The notes: generated by a model from the letters alone, not told the origin. A DNA stretch of 64,000 nucleotides from Streptomyces sp. CB01635 (GCF_002803065.1 NZ_NNBL01000014.1:191650-255649); one strand, 5' to 3'; counted from the stretch's first letter, positions 53,130 through 61,719 are shown. Program-made: numbers and translations.

Positions 53130-54227
53130 TCAGTCCCGCGGCAGCCGTCGCGTGTCCGGGATGGCCTGGGTGCCGGGGGTGGCCCGGACGATCGTGATCA
53201 GACGGTCCGTCAACTGGAGTGTGCCGATGGCCCGGTCGTCGTAACCCAGCACCCGGTGCCCGCGCACCACGCTCACCACCAGGTCCTCGGTCTCGCGGAC
53301 CTTCAGCCCCACCTCGGCCTTTATGACCGGCCGTTCCACGATGTCGAGGCCGGTGCCCTGCTGGATGAGGTCCTCCATGACCATGCCCGCGCTCGGGCTG
53401 AGCACGGAGAGTCCGAGCAGCCGGCCCGCCGCGCTGGCACTGGTGATGACGGCGTCGGCGCCCGACTGCCGCAGCAGCGGAGCGTTCTCCTCCTCGCGGA
53501 CAGCCGCCACGATCTTCGCCCCGCGGTTGAGCTGGCGGGCGGTGAGGGTCACCAGGACCGCGGTGTCGTCCCGCTGGGTGGCGATGATGATCTGCCGCGC
53601 CCTCTGCACCTCGGCCCGCAACAGCACATCACTGCGCGTGGCATCGCCGACGACCCCGGCGAACCCGTGCGCCGTGGCCGCCTCGATGACCTTGCTACTG
53701 GGGTCGACGACCACGACCTGATCCGCCTTCAGGCCCGTCGCGCAGACGGTCTGGATCGCCGACCGGCCCTTCGTGCCGAAGCCGACGACCACGGTGTGGT
53801 CACGCAAGTTGGACCTCCAGCGGTTCAGTCGCCACTCCTCCCGCGTGCGCTCGGTGAGCACTTCGAGAGTGGTGCCGACCAGGATGATCAGGAACAGCAC
53901 GCGCAGCGGCGTGATGACGAGGATGTTGACGATCCGGGCACCGTCACTGACGGGTGTGATGTCCCCGTACCCGGTCGTGGAGAGGGTGACGGTCGCGTAG
54001 TAGAACGCGTCCAGCAGGTCGACGCTGTTGTCGGAGTTGTCGCTGTAGCCGGAGCGGTCGATCCAGACGATGAACGCCGTCGCGACCAGCACGGCGAGCG
54101 CCACTATCAGTCGCCGGGCGACCTGCCGCAGGGGCCGCTCGACAACCCGCTTGGGCAGCTTCACCTGGCGGGCGACGACCTTCTCGTCGTCCTGGCGGGC
54201 CATCGCGTCATGGCCGGGAAGTTTCAC
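53130..54227 (-). CDS. Two-helix potassium channel with cytosolic RCK (TrkA-N) domains
   Basis: 365 residues from GTG 54227, chosen because it overlaps the moeA stop (GTGA) with GAGAGG eight bases upstream. Helix 1 is ~40-55 (LIVALAVLVATAFIVW). The pore loop has the filter TTGYGD (84-89), and helix 2 is ~97-118. The RCK N domain has VVVGFGTKG (~141-149) with downstream VDPSS, then an RCK C domain. This is the MthK/Kch layout gated by ligands. Its start codon lies at the centre of a perfect parS. Confidence 0.87.
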   Translation of the reverse strand: MKLPGHDAMARQDDEKVVARQVKLPKRVVERPLRQVARRLIVALAVLVATAFIVWIDRSGYSDNSDNSVDLLDAFYYATVTLSTTGYGDITPVSDGARIVNILVITPLRVLFLIILVGTTLEVLTERTREEWRLNRWRSNLRDHTVVVGFGTKGRSAIQTVCATGLKADQVVVVDPSSKVIEAATAHGFAGVVGDATRSDVLLRAEVQRARQIIIATQRDDTAVLVTLTARQLNRGAKIVAAVREEENAPLLRQSGADAVITSASAAGRLLGLSVLSPSAGMVMEDLIQQGTGLDIVERPVIKAEVGLKVRETEDLVVSVVRGHRVLGYDDRAIGTLQLTDRLITIVRATPGTQAIPDTRRLPRD

Positions 54228-54234
54228 GTGAAAC
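54221..54234. other. parS: parS centromere site, perfect 14-bp palindrome
   Basis: GTTTCACGTGAAAC matches the Streptomyces/Bacillus parS consensus at all 14 bases. It covers the stop codon of moeA and the start codon of the channel gene (overlap GTGA). ParB loading here is expected from family knowledge. Confidence 0.93.
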
Positions 54235-55759
54235 ACCTCTCGGCAGCGCCGTAGCCTCCGTCGCCACCTGTCGGGCTCCACGACCACGGCAGGTCGAGGA
54301 TCTCCACCTCCCGCCCGGCCTTCGCGCCGCCGGGCGCGACGACGGCGAGCCCGTCGGCCGCCGCGATCCCGCGCAGCATGGCCGGACCGTTGTAGCGCAG
54401 CGGCACGGCCACATCCCCCCGCACGACGACAGGGACGAGCCGCGTGTCATGCGGATGCCCGTGCACAGCCCCCTGGAGCGGCACGGTGTACGGCTCCTGC
54501 TCCGGACGTCCCGCGAGGATCCCCAACAGGGGCTCGGCGAGCGTGAGGAGCCCGGAGACGGCCGCGAGAGGGTTGCCCGGCAGGCCGACGAGGTGCTGCC
54601 GTTCCTTGGTGCGGGCGAGCAGCATCGGGTGCCCCGGCCGCACCGCGACACCGTCGACGAGCAGCTCGGCATCGACCCGGCTCAGCGTCGGGTGCACATG
54701 GTCGACCGGGCCCGAGGCGGTGCCGCCGGTCGTCACGATGAGGTCGGCGTTCGACGCCCGTACGGCCTTGAGCAGCGACTTCGGATCGTCGCCCAGACGC
54801 CGTACGGAGGTGACCTGCGCGCCGAGCCCCCACAGCCACGGCGGCAGCATGGGGCCGAGCGCGTCCCTGATGAGGCCCTCACGGGGGAGGCCCTCGGTCA
54901 GCAACTCGTCGCCCAGGATGAACACTTCGGCCTTCGGCCGCGCCACCGTCAGCAGTTCGTCGTACCCGGCGGCCGCGGCCAGCCCGAGCACCGCGGGCGT
55001 CACCAGGGCTCCGGTGGGCAGGAGTTGGTCGCCGGAGCGGCACTCCTGGCCGCGGGGGCGGATGTCCTGGCCGTGGCCGACGTCGCGCAGGGCGAACAGC
55101 CGTCCCTTGTCGTCGGTGCGGCCGTGTTCGCTGCGGATGACGGCGGTCGCGTCTCTGGGGACCCGGGCGCCGGTCGCGATCCGGACGGCCTCACCGTCGG
55201 ACAGCGGCTCGGGCCGGTCCTGCCCGGCGAGCATCCCCTCGGCCCGTACGTCCCAGGGGCCCGGCCCGGCAACGACCCAGCCGTCCATGGCGGACGTGTC
55301 GAACGACGGGAGGTCGGAGAGCGCGGCGAGGGGCTCGGCCAGCGTCAGGCCCAGCGCCCGATCGAGCGGCACGCGGCACTCCGCCGCACCTCCCCGGAGC
55401 GCGGCGGCCGCGCGTCCGGCCCGCCCGGCGACGGCCCGCGCAGCGGACCAGGGGGCGGCCTGGTGCCGGGAGTCGGTTCGGTGGCTGGAGGAAGTGCTGT
55501 TGCGCGCAGGGTCCTTGCGGTCCGGGTGGTCCGTGTGGCTGGTGGGGGTGGCGGGGCCGGTGCGCCGGGCGCTCTCTGCCGAACCGTGTCCTGGGCGTCC
55601 CGTACCGGAACCTGCCCCGCCGGAGCGTCCCGCACCGCCCGCACCGCGGCCGTCCGCCGCCCGGGCCTCGTTGACCAGGGCGAGGGCCTCGTCGACGGCG
55701 CCGTCCTCGGCCGCCCGCGCCTGCGCGGCGAGCGACTCCGCGCTCTGACCGCTCATCAC
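54224..55759 (-). CDS. moeA: Molybdopterin molybdenumtransferase MoeA
   Basis: 511 residues, longer than the usual ~400. A low-complexity Gly/Ser/Arg/Thr insert (~35-105) follows a short N-terminal helix. The MoeA core follows: FDTSAMDGWVV (substrate loop), RIATGARVPRDATAVI, RPRGQECRSGDQLLPTG, and the MoCF domain with VTTGGTASGPVDHV (the TTGG motif) and LPGNPLAAVSG. It inserts molybdate into adenylylated molybdopterin. It is coupled by 4-bp overlaps to both neighbours (mobA-like upstream, channel downstream). Confidence 0.92.
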   Translation of the reverse strand: MMSGQSAESLAAQARAAEDGAVDEALALVNEARAADGRGAGGAGRSGGAGSGTGRPGHGSAESARRTGPATPTSHTDHPDRKDPARNSTSSSHRTDSRHQAAPWSAARAVAGRAGRAAAALRGGAAECRVPLDRALGLTLAEPLAALSDLPSFDTSAMDGWVVAGPGPWDVRAEGMLAGQDRPEPLSDGEAVRIATGARVPRDATAVIRSEHGRTDDKGRLFALRDVGHGQDIRPRGQECRSGDQLLPTGALVTPAVLGLAAAAGYDELLTVARPKAEVFILGDELLTEGLPREGLIRDALGPMLPPWLWGLGAQVTSVRRLGDDPKSLLKAVRASNADLIVTTGGTASGPVDHVHPTLSRVDAELLVDGVAVRPGHPMLLARTKERQHLVGLPGNPLAAVSGLLTLAEPLLGILAGRPEQEPYTVPLQGAVHGHPHDTRLVPVVVRGDVAVPLRYNGPAMLRGIAAADGLAVVAPGGAKAGREVEILDLPWSWSPTGGDGGYGAAERCFT

Positions 55760-56727
55760 GCGTCCGGCCGCACGCCCGCGGAGCCCCCGGGTGAGTCGCC
55801 GCGGGATGCGGGGCTGTCGGACGAGGCAGCCGGGCCGGCACCCGTCGTCCCGGGCGCCGACGCTTCCTCGTCCGCGGCCTCCTTCGCCCAGCGGTCAGCG
55901 AGCGCGGCGGCCTTCGCGCAGGCCTCGGCGACGGCCTCGCGGCCTCCTCCGGCGTTCGCGGCCGCGTACCCGACGAGGAATGTCGTCAGGGGAGCGGCCG
56001 GCCTGGCCACACCGTGCGCGGCGTCGCGGGCGAGGTCGAGCAGGACGCCGGTGTCGACGTCGAGCTCGATGCCCAGTTCGTCCTTGGCTGCGGAGATCCA
56101 TTCATCCAACACGTGCCCATGCTCCCTGATACGTGACCGGGCGGCGGCGATGTCGTCCCAGGTGTCGCAGTCGAAGGACGCGACGGGGTCGGTGATGCGG
56201 GTGAGTTCGAGTCGGCCGACGAGCAGCCGCAGGGGCAGCCCGGAGAGGCCGTCGTCGTGCGCGGCTGCGAGTTCGGCGAGGTGGTGGCGCAGGGGTGCGC
56301 TGCGGTAGGCGGCGACGAGCGGCTGGTCCCGGCCGTCGGCGTCGGTGAGCATGACCCCGTCCGCCGTTCCCGCGTCAAGGGCATCGAGGAGGCCCCGTAC
56401 CGTCTGCTCGCTCACGAAGGGCAGGTCGGCGGAGAGGACGAGGACCTGGTCGCCCGTGGTGGCGCGCAGGCCGGCGTCGAGTGCGGCCAGCGGTCCGCCG
56501 CCGGGCGGGTCCTCGCGGGTCCAGCGCACGGGGTGCGCGGTGGGTCGGGGTTCGGCGACGACGACCGTGGTGCGGGCCGTGGCGCAGGCGGCCAGTACCC
56601 GGTCGAGCAGCGGCCTGGCTCCGACGCGGACCGCGGGCTTGTCCGCGCCGCCGAGCCGTCTGGCGGCGCCGCCGGCGAGCACGACGGCGTCGTGGGCGGG
56701 GCGGCTCGGCGCGGGAGCAGCGTTCAT
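55756..56727 (-). CDS. MobA-like NTP transferase fused to a DUF6457-type helical domain
   Basis: 323 residues from ATG 56727. The nucleotidyltransferase signature LAGGAARRLGGADKP (17-31) and LVLSADLPFV (~107-116) with the Mg-binding Asp match MobA (molybdopterin guanylyltransferase). A C-terminal helical domain (~205-285, LDEWISAAKDELGIELDVDTG) of the DUF6457 type follows, with an acidic disordered tail. It probably converts Mo-molybdopterin to the guanine dinucleotide form; the extra domain has no known function. The stop overlaps the moeA start (ATGA). Confidence 0.87.
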   Translation of the reverse strand: MNAAPAPSRPAHDAVVLAGGAARRLGGADKPAVRVGARPLLDRVLAACATARTTVVVAEPRPTAHPVRWTREDPPGGGPLAALDAGLRATTGDQVLVLSADLPFVSEQTVRGLLDALDAGTADGVMLTDADGRDQPLVAAYRSAPLRHHLAELAAAHDDGLSGLPLRLLVGRLELTRITDPVASFDCDTWDDIAAARSRIREHGHVLDEWISAAKDELGIELDVDTGVLLDLARDAAHGVARPAAPLTTFLVGYAAANAGGGREAVAEACAKAAALADRWAKEAADEEASAPGTTGAGPAASSDSPASRGDSPGGSAGVRPDA

Positions 56728-56830
56728 CCCCCGAGTATGGGCGCACGAAGGATCATTGCCACCCCTGGAAACGGCCCGCACCCGCGAGGATTTACGTCAC
56801 ATCGAGGTGGGCGGGGGCGGGCCGTTCGTG

Positions 56831-56899
56831 CTCACAGGGTGCGCACACTCGCGCTCACAGGAGGCGCAGGCTCGTCCTCACAGGGTGCGCAGGAGCACC
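56831..56899. repeat. Tandem repeat, 23 bp x 3, overlapping the stop codon of bkd2 E2
   Basis: CTCACAGG recurs at 56831, 56854 and 56877, exactly 23 bp apart, each followed by a GTGCGCA/AGGCGCA block. The copy at 56877 contains the real TGA stop (minus strand) of the E2 gene. The other two repeat the last codons and the TGA downstream of the gene. Confidence 0.85.
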
Positions 56900-58206
56900 G
56901 CCGGCTGTTCGATGCAGTCCGCGACGTAGCGCAGGAAGCCGCCTGCCGTGCCGCCGTCGCACACCCGGTGGTCGAAGGTGAGTGACAGCTGGACGACCTG
57001 GCGCACCGCCAACTCCCCCTGGTGGACCCAGGGTTTGGGGATGATCCGGCCCACGCCGAGCATCGCTGCCTCGGGGTGGTTGATGATCGGCGTCGAACCG
57101 TCGACGCCGAAGACGCCGTAGTTGTTCAACGTGAACGTGCCGCCCGTGAGTTCCCCGGGCGTGATTCGGCCGGCCCGCGCCGCGTCCGTGAGGCGGGCGA
57201 ACTCGGCACTCAGGGACTCGGCGTCGCGTACGTGCGCGTCCTTCACGACGGGGACGACGAGTCCGCGCTCGGTCTGGGCGGCGAACCCGAGGTGCACGGC
57301 GTCGAGCTGCACGACCTCACGGGCCGCCATGTCGACCCGGGAGTTGAGCTCCGGGTAGCGGGCCAGGGCCGCGGTGCAGATGCGGGCGAGCAGGGCGAGT
57401 ACGGAGATCTTCTCCCCGCCGGCCGCGTTCATGGCCACGCGCGCGTGCATGAACTCCGTGGCGTCGGCGTCCACCCAGCAGGTCGCGTCGGGGATCTCGC
57501 GGCGGCTGCGGGTGAGCTTGTCGGCCACGGCGCCTCGGAGGCCGCGCAGGGGGACGCGGATGCCGTCGGCGGTCCCGCCCACCGGGGCCTGGGCCGGAGC
57601 CGGGGCCACGACCTCCGCTTCCGCCACGTGGGCCCGTACCTGCACCGTCTCCCGCATGGCGCTCTCGACATCGGCCCGCATGATGAGTCCTTCGGGTCCC
57701 GACCCGGGCAACTCGCGCAGGTCGACACCGTGTTCGCGGGCGAGCTTGCGCACGAGGGGGGAGATGACCGGCACGGGTCCGCTCCGCGGCGGCGCCTCCG
57801 GAACCGGGGCGGACGGGGCATTCCGGGTGGGTGCTGCAGGCGCTGCCACGGGGAGGTCGTCCTGTCGGCGAACCCGGCGGCGGCGCGCGGGGGCAGCCGC
57901 GGTGCCGTATCCCACCAGGACGTTCCCGGACCCCTCGTCGTCACCCTCCCCCTCGGCCGGTGTGCCCACAGCGACCGTCAGGAGGGGCGAGCCGACGGGC
58001 AGTTCGGTGCCCTCCTCGCCGAAGCGGGCGGTGACCACGCCCCCGTAGGGGCACGGGACCTCGACCATCGCCTTGGCGGTCTCCACCTCGACGACCGGCT
58101 GGTCCACCGCCACGACGTCGCCGACCTGGACGAGCCAGGTGACGATCGAAGCCTCGGTGAGGCCTTCGCCGAGGTCGGGCAGCTTGAATTCGAGGACCTG
58201 TGCCAT
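56878..58206 (-). CDS. bkdC2: Branched-chain alpha-keto acid dehydrogenase E2, cluster 2
   Basis: 442 residues from ATG 58206 (one-base overlap with the E1-beta stop, TGATG). The lipoyl domain has the lysine in VETAKAMVEV (about 40-49). The peripheral-subunit-binding domain is PLVRKLAREHGVDLRELPG. The acyltransferase domain ends with FDHRVCDGGTAGGF, the HxxxDG site. Its linker is shorter than in the cluster 1 protein. In S. avermitilis the equivalent bkdFGH set provides starters for avermectin (recall). Its stop codon lies in a 23-bp tandem repeat. Confidence 0.93.
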   Translation of the reverse strand: MAQVLEFKLPDLGEGLTEASIVTWLVQVGDVVAVDQPVVEVETAKAMVEVPCPYGGVVTARFGEEGTELPVGSPLLTVAVGTPAEGEGDDEGSGNVLVGYGTAAAPARRRRVRRQDDLPVAAPAAPTRNAPSAPVPEAPPRSGPVPVISPLVRKLAREHGVDLRELPGSGPEGLIMRADVESAMRETVQVRAHVAEAEVVAPAPAQAPVGGTADGIRVPLRGLRGAVADKLTRSRREIPDATCWVDADATEFMHARVAMNAAGGEKISVLALLARICTAALARYPELNSRVDMAAREVVQLDAVHLGFAAQTERGLVVPVVKDAHVRDAESLSAEFARLTDAARAGRITPGELTGGTFTLNNYGVFGVDGSTPIINHPEAAMLGVGRIIPKPWVHQGELAVRQVVQLSLTFDHRVCDGGTAGGFLRYVADCIEQPAVLLRTL

Positions 58207-59210
58207 CAGCTGCCCGCCTCCCACTGGAGTCGCGCGACCGCGTCCAGGATCCGGTCGACTCCCGGCAGATGGTGCCGCTCCAGCATCGGCGGCGGATACG
58301 GGATGTCGAACCCGGCCACCCGCAGGACCGGCGCCTCCAGGTGGTGGAAGCACCGTTCGGTGACGCGCGCGGCGATCTCACCGCCGGGGCCGCCGAAACC
58401 GCCCGACTCGTGCACGACGACCGCCCGCCCGGTCCGGCGCACGGACGCGCTGACCGTCTCGTCGTCGAACGGCACCAGGGAGCGCAGATCGACGACCTCC
58501 AGATCCCAGCCCTCGGCCCGCGCCGCCTCCGCCGCCTCCATGCAGACGGGCACCGACGGCCCGTACGTGATGAGGGTGGCGTTGCTGCCGGTCCGACGGA
58601 CCACGGCCCGTCCGATGGGTTCGACGTCCGTCGGGTGCTCGGGGTTCCAGGAGTCCTTCGACCAGTACAGCCGCTTGGGTTCGAGGACGATGACGGGATC
58701 GTCGGAGGTGATGGCGGCGCGCATCAGGCCGTAGGCGTCGGCGACGGTGGCGGGCGTGACGACGTGGAGACCCGGGGTGGCCATGTAGTAGGCCTCGGAG
58801 GAGTCGCTGTGATGCTCGACGCCGCCGATGCCGCCGCCGTAGGGCACGCGCACGGTGAGGGGCAGCGGCATGGCGCCCCTGGTGCGGTTGCGCATCTTCG
58901 CGACGTGCGAGATCAGCTGCTCGAAGCCTGGGTAGGCGAACGCGTCGAACTGCATCTCGACGACGGGCCGCAGGCCGTACATGGCCATGCCGACCGCGGT
59001 GCCTAGAATGCCCGCCTCGGCGAGCGGCGTGTCCGTGCAGCGGGCGTCACCGAACTCCTTGGCGAGTCCGTCGGTGACTCGGAAGACGCCGCCCAGCGTG
59101 CCGACGTCCTCGCCGAGGACGTGCACGGAGGGGTCGGCGGCCATGGCGTCGCGCAGGGCGCGGCCGAAGGCCTGCGCCATGGTGGCCGGCTTGGCGGCGA
59201 CAGTCGTCAT
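58206..59210 (-). CDS. bkdB2: Branched-chain alpha-keto acid dehydrogenase E1 beta, cluster 2
   Basis: 334 residues, with GEDVGTLGGVFRVTDGLA (about 33-50) and VPYGGGIGGVEHHSDSSEA in part, aligning closely with the cluster 1 subunit. The start overlaps the E1-alpha stop (ATGA) and the stop overlaps the E2 start, so the three genes are translationally coupled. Pairs with BkdA2 in decarboxylation of branched keto acids. Confidence 0.94.
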   Translation of the reverse strand: MTTVAAKPATMAQAFGRALRDAMAADPSVHVLGEDVGTLGGVFRVTDGLAKEFGDARCTDTPLAEAGILGTAVGMAMYGLRPVVEMQFDAFAYPGFEQLISHVAKMRNRTRGAMPLPLTVRVPYGGGIGGVEHHSDSSEAYYMATPGLHVVTPATVADAYGLMRAAITSDDPVIVLEPKRLYWSKDSWNPEHPTDVEPIGRAVVRRTGSNATLITYGPSVPVCMEAAEAARAEGWDLEVVDLRSLVPFDDETVSASVRRTGRAVVVHESGGFGGPGGEIAARVTERCFHHLEAPVLRVAGFDIPYPPPMLERHHLPGVDRILDAVARLQWEAGS

Positions 59211-60343
59211 CGGTCCGTCCCGTCCGCCTCGGCGTCGAGCTCGGCGCGCAACTGGGCGGCCTGCTCCCGCAGTTGGGTGGTCTGCTCGGCGTAGACATCA
59301 CGGAAGAGGTCCATGGGGTCGAGCACCGGATCCTGGTTCATGCGCTCGCGCAGGTCGGCGGCCATCTTCTCGGCGTCGTCGCGCACGGCCCGTATGCCTT
59401 CCTCGTCGAGGAGTCCGCGATCCGTCAACTCCCGCTCCAGGAGCAGGATCGGGTCGTGGTCGCGCCAGGCGTCGACCTCTGCGTCGACGCGGTAGCGCGT
59501 GGCGTCGTCCGCGTTCGTGTGCGCCTCCATGCGGTAGGTGATCGCCTCGACGAGGGTCGGGCCGCCCCCTCCGCGCGCGTGGCGCACGGCTTCGGCGAGG
59601 ACCTCGTGCACGGCCGCCGCGTCGTTCCCGTCGACGAGGCGGCCGGGCATCCCGTATCCGACGGCCTTGTGGGCCAGGGACGGGGCGGCGGTCTGCTTGT
59701 CGAGCGGTACGGAGATGGCGAAGCCGTTGTTCTGGACGAGGAAGACGACCGGGGCCTGCCACACCGCCGCGAAGTTCAGCGCCTCGTGGAAGTCACCCTC
59801 GCTGGTGCCTCCGTCGCCGACCATGGCGAGCGCGACCACGTCGTCACCCTTGAGGCGGGCGGCGTGCGCGAGGCCCACTGCGTGCGGCAGCTGCGTCGCG
59901 AGCGGCGTGCACAGGGGGGCGACGCGGTGCTCGCGCGGGTCGTACCCGGTGTGCCAGTCGCCCCGCAGCAGGGTCAGGGCCTGTACGGGGTCGAGGCCGC
60001 GGGCGACGGCGGCGAGGGTGTCCCGGTAGCTGGGGAAGAGCCAGTCGCGCTCCTCCAGGACGAGGGCGGCCGCGACCTCGCAGGCCTCCTGTCCGGTGCT
60101 GGAGGGGTAGACCGCGAGCCGGCCCTGCTTCGTCAGGGCGGTCGCCTGCGCGTTGTACCTGCGGCCGCGCACCACCTCCGCGTACAGCTGGTGCAGGAGC
60201 CGGGCGTCGGCCTTGGCCGCGGCGTCGGTGCCGAGAACCCGGAACGGCTCGGCGTCGGGCAGCAGCGGCGCGGGATCCGTGCGCGGCTGCCAGGCGGGCG
60301 GCGGGGTGGGCCGGTAGGCATCCCGCTGCTCCATGACCGTCAT
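59207..60343 (-). CDS. bkdA2: Branched-chain alpha-keto acid dehydrogenase E1 alpha, cluster 2
   Basis: 378 residues from ATG 60343 with AGGAGGTG six bases upstream (ATG 60334 possible). ThDP motif from GDGGTSEGDF to QNNGF; the conserved YRMEAHTNADDATRYR region is present. It lacks the Lys-rich N-terminus of the cluster 1 subunit and has an acidic C-terminal coil (EQAAQLRAELDAEADG). Divergent from the AsnC gene. A candidate TetR operator (60402-60415) and a long inverted repeat (60444-60477) lie upstream. Confidence 0.94.
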   Translation of the reverse strand: MTVMEQRDAYRPTPPPAWQPRTDPAPLLPDAEPFRVLGTDAAAKADARLLHQLYAEVVRGRRYNAQATALTKQGRLAVYPSSTGQEACEVAAALVLEERDWLFPSYRDTLAAVARGLDPVQALTLLRGDWHTGYDPREHRVAPLCTPLATQLPHAVGLAHAARLKGDDVVALAMVGDGGTSEGDFHEALNFAAVWQAPVVFLVQNNGFAISVPLDKQTAAPSLAHKAVGYGMPGRLVDGNDAAAVHEVLAEAVRHARGGGGPTLVEAITYRMEAHTNADDATRYRVDAEVDAWRDHDPILLLERELTDRGLLDEEGIRAVRDDAEKMAADLRERMNQDPVLDPMDLFRDVYAEQTTQLREQAAQLRAELDAEADGTDR

Positions 60344-60401
60344 GACGGCACCTCCTCGTTGGAAGCGGCTGAGAGACGCGACGGTGTGATGCGCCCCACC
60401 T

Positions 60402-60415
60402 ACCGATTGTTCGGT
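60402..60415. promoter_or_regulatory. Candidate TetR (PaaR-like) operator at the bkd2 promoter
   Basis: ACCGA-TTGT-TCGGT is an inverted repeat 59-72 bp before bkdA2. It differs at a single base from the palindrome at 63342-63355 in front of paaN/paaH. Confidence 0.5.
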
Positions 60416-60443
60416 CGTCGGCACATTTTGGCTACAGGCACCT

Positions 60444-60477
60444 CCAGGCTGTGGACAAACGGTTCTCCACAGCCTGG
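60444..60477. repeat. 12-bp inverted repeat holding a perfect DnaA box
   Basis: CCAGGCTGTGGA (60444-60455) and TCCACAGCCTGG (60466-60477) are perfect inverted arms around 10 nt. The left arm and loop contain TTGTCCACA on the minus strand (60450-60458), the Streptomyces DnaA box. The right side has TTCTCCACA (60463-60471), one mismatch. It could instead be an AsnC operator or an RNA hairpin. Confidence 0.6.
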
Positions 60478-60516
60478 GATGGACGCAGTACGTCCATGGT
60501 AGGGAGGCGGGGGGAC

Positions 60517-61107
60517 ATGGCATCTGAACGAATGGCCGACGGCCCGGGCGGCGACCGCCCCGAGACTCCGCCCCGCGTGCCCGACAGCGGGCCGGACAGC
60601 GGCCCCGACAGCCGCCCGGGCTCCTCGCCGCGGCCGCCCGAGGGCCGCCCCGAGTACCAGCCGCGCGCGCTGGACGCCATCGACCGCGACATCCTGCAGA
60701 TGCTCCAGATGGACGGCCGGGCCTCGATACGCTCCGTCGCCGAGCGCGTCCATGTGTCACGGGCCAACGCCTACGCGCGCATCAACCGGCTCATCGACGA
60801 CGGCGTCATCCGCGGGTTCGGCGCCCGCGTCAACCACGAGCGGGCCGGGCAGGGCGCCTCGGCGTACATCACGCTCAAGATCGTCCAGAACTCCTGGCGC
60901 ACCGTTCGCGAGCAGCTGCGCCGGCTCCCGGAGGCCTCGCACATCGCGCTGGTCAGCGGCGATTTCGATGTGCTCCTGATGGTGCACACGCAGGACAACA
61001 GGGCCCTGCGGGAGCTCGTACTCACCAAGCTCCAGGCCATGCCGGAGGTGCTGAGCACGCGGACGCTGCTGGTGTTCGAGGAGGAGGACCTGGAGCCGGA
61101 CGCCTGA
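60517..61107 (+). CDS. bkdR: Lrp/AsnC-family regulator of the bkd cluster
   Basis: 196 residues from ATG 60517 (GGAGG ~9 bases upstream; earlier in-frame starts exist). A disordered Pro/Asp/Ser tail of ~45 residues precedes an AsnC HTH (LDAIDRDILQMLQMDGRASI and RSVAERVHVSRANAYARINRL) and a RAM ligand domain (YITLKIVQNSWRTVREQL; ALVSGDFDVLLMVHTQD). Position divergent from bkdABC2 is that of the known BkdR regulators. The tail is unusual in length for the family. The AT-rich palindrome at 43980-44001 suggests it may also act on cluster 1. Confidence 0.88.
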   Translation: MASERMADGPGGDRPETPPRVPDSGPDSGPDSRPGSSPRPPEGRPEYQPRALDAIDRDILQMLQMDGRASIRSVAERVHVSRANAYARINRLIDDGVIRGFGARVNHERAGQGASAYITLKIVQNSWRTVREQLRRLPEASHIALVSGDFDVLLMVHTQDNRALRELVLTKLQAMPEVLSTRTLLVFEEEDLEPDA

Positions 61108-61128
61108 CGCGCCCGCGCCCCGGGGCCG

Positions 61129-61719
61129 TCAGTCCTCCTTGCGCAGCCCTCCGAAGATCAACTGCACGACGGCGTCGGCGACTTCGCGGTCGTCCATGCC
61201 CCGGCCGCCCGGCCGGTACCACTCCACGATCGAGTTGATCATGCCGAACACGAGGCGGGTCGCGAGCCGTACCTCGATGTCGCCCCGCACGTCACCGTCG
61301 GCCGCGGCCGCCTTCAGAAGCTCGGCCACCTGGTGGTCGAACTCCCTGCGCCGCTCCATCGCCCAGCGCTCCGCGTCGGTGTTCCCGCGCACGCGCAGCA
61401 GCAGGGTCACGTACGGCAGCTCGGATATCAGGACCTGGACCATGCGCCGGGTGACGTACTCCAGCCGCTCGACGGCACGCCCCACGCACGCGTGCTCCTC
61501 GCCGAGGATGCCGAAGAGGCCGTCGAGCGCGCGGCTGACGGCGCGGCGCAGCAGCTCCTCCTTGCCGGCGACGTGGTGGTAGATCGACGACTTGGAGATA
61601 CCGGCCGCCTTGGAGAGGTGCTCCATCGAAGTGCCGTCGTAGCCCCGCTCGTTGAAGACCTGCACGGCGACCGACAGGAGGGTCTCGGGCGTGTAGGTGT
61701 CGCGCCTTGCGGTGGTCAT
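61129..61719 (-). CDS. TetR-family repressor, PaaR-like
   Basis: 196 residues from ATG 61719, overlapping the paaH stop (ATGA). The HTH (about 10-56) has TSMEHLSKAAGISKSSIYHHVAGKEELLRRAV in part, a strongly conserved TetR recognition segment. The C-terminal ligand domain (~60-190) is helical. Its co-transcription with a 3-hydroxyacyl-CoA dehydrogenase and divergence from paaN point to control by phenylacetyl-CoA or another acyl-CoA (inference). Candidate operators: 63342-63355 and 60402-60415. Confidence 0.85.
   Translation of the reverse strand: MTTARRDTYTPETLLSVAVQVFNERGYDGTSMEHLSKAAGISKSSIYHHVAGKEELLRRAVSRALDGLFGILGEEHACVGRAVERLEYVTRRMVQVLISELPYVTLLLRVRGNTDAERWAMERRREFDHQVAELLKAAAADGDVRGDIEVRLATRLVFGMINSIVEWYRPGGRGMDDREVADAVVQLIFGGLRKED

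Noticed and set aside
60451..60516. GTG 60451 as the start of bkdR
   Set aside because: It lies inside the inverted repeat and has no ribosome site; ATG 60517 with GGAGG upstream is better, though N-terminal data would be needed to be sure.
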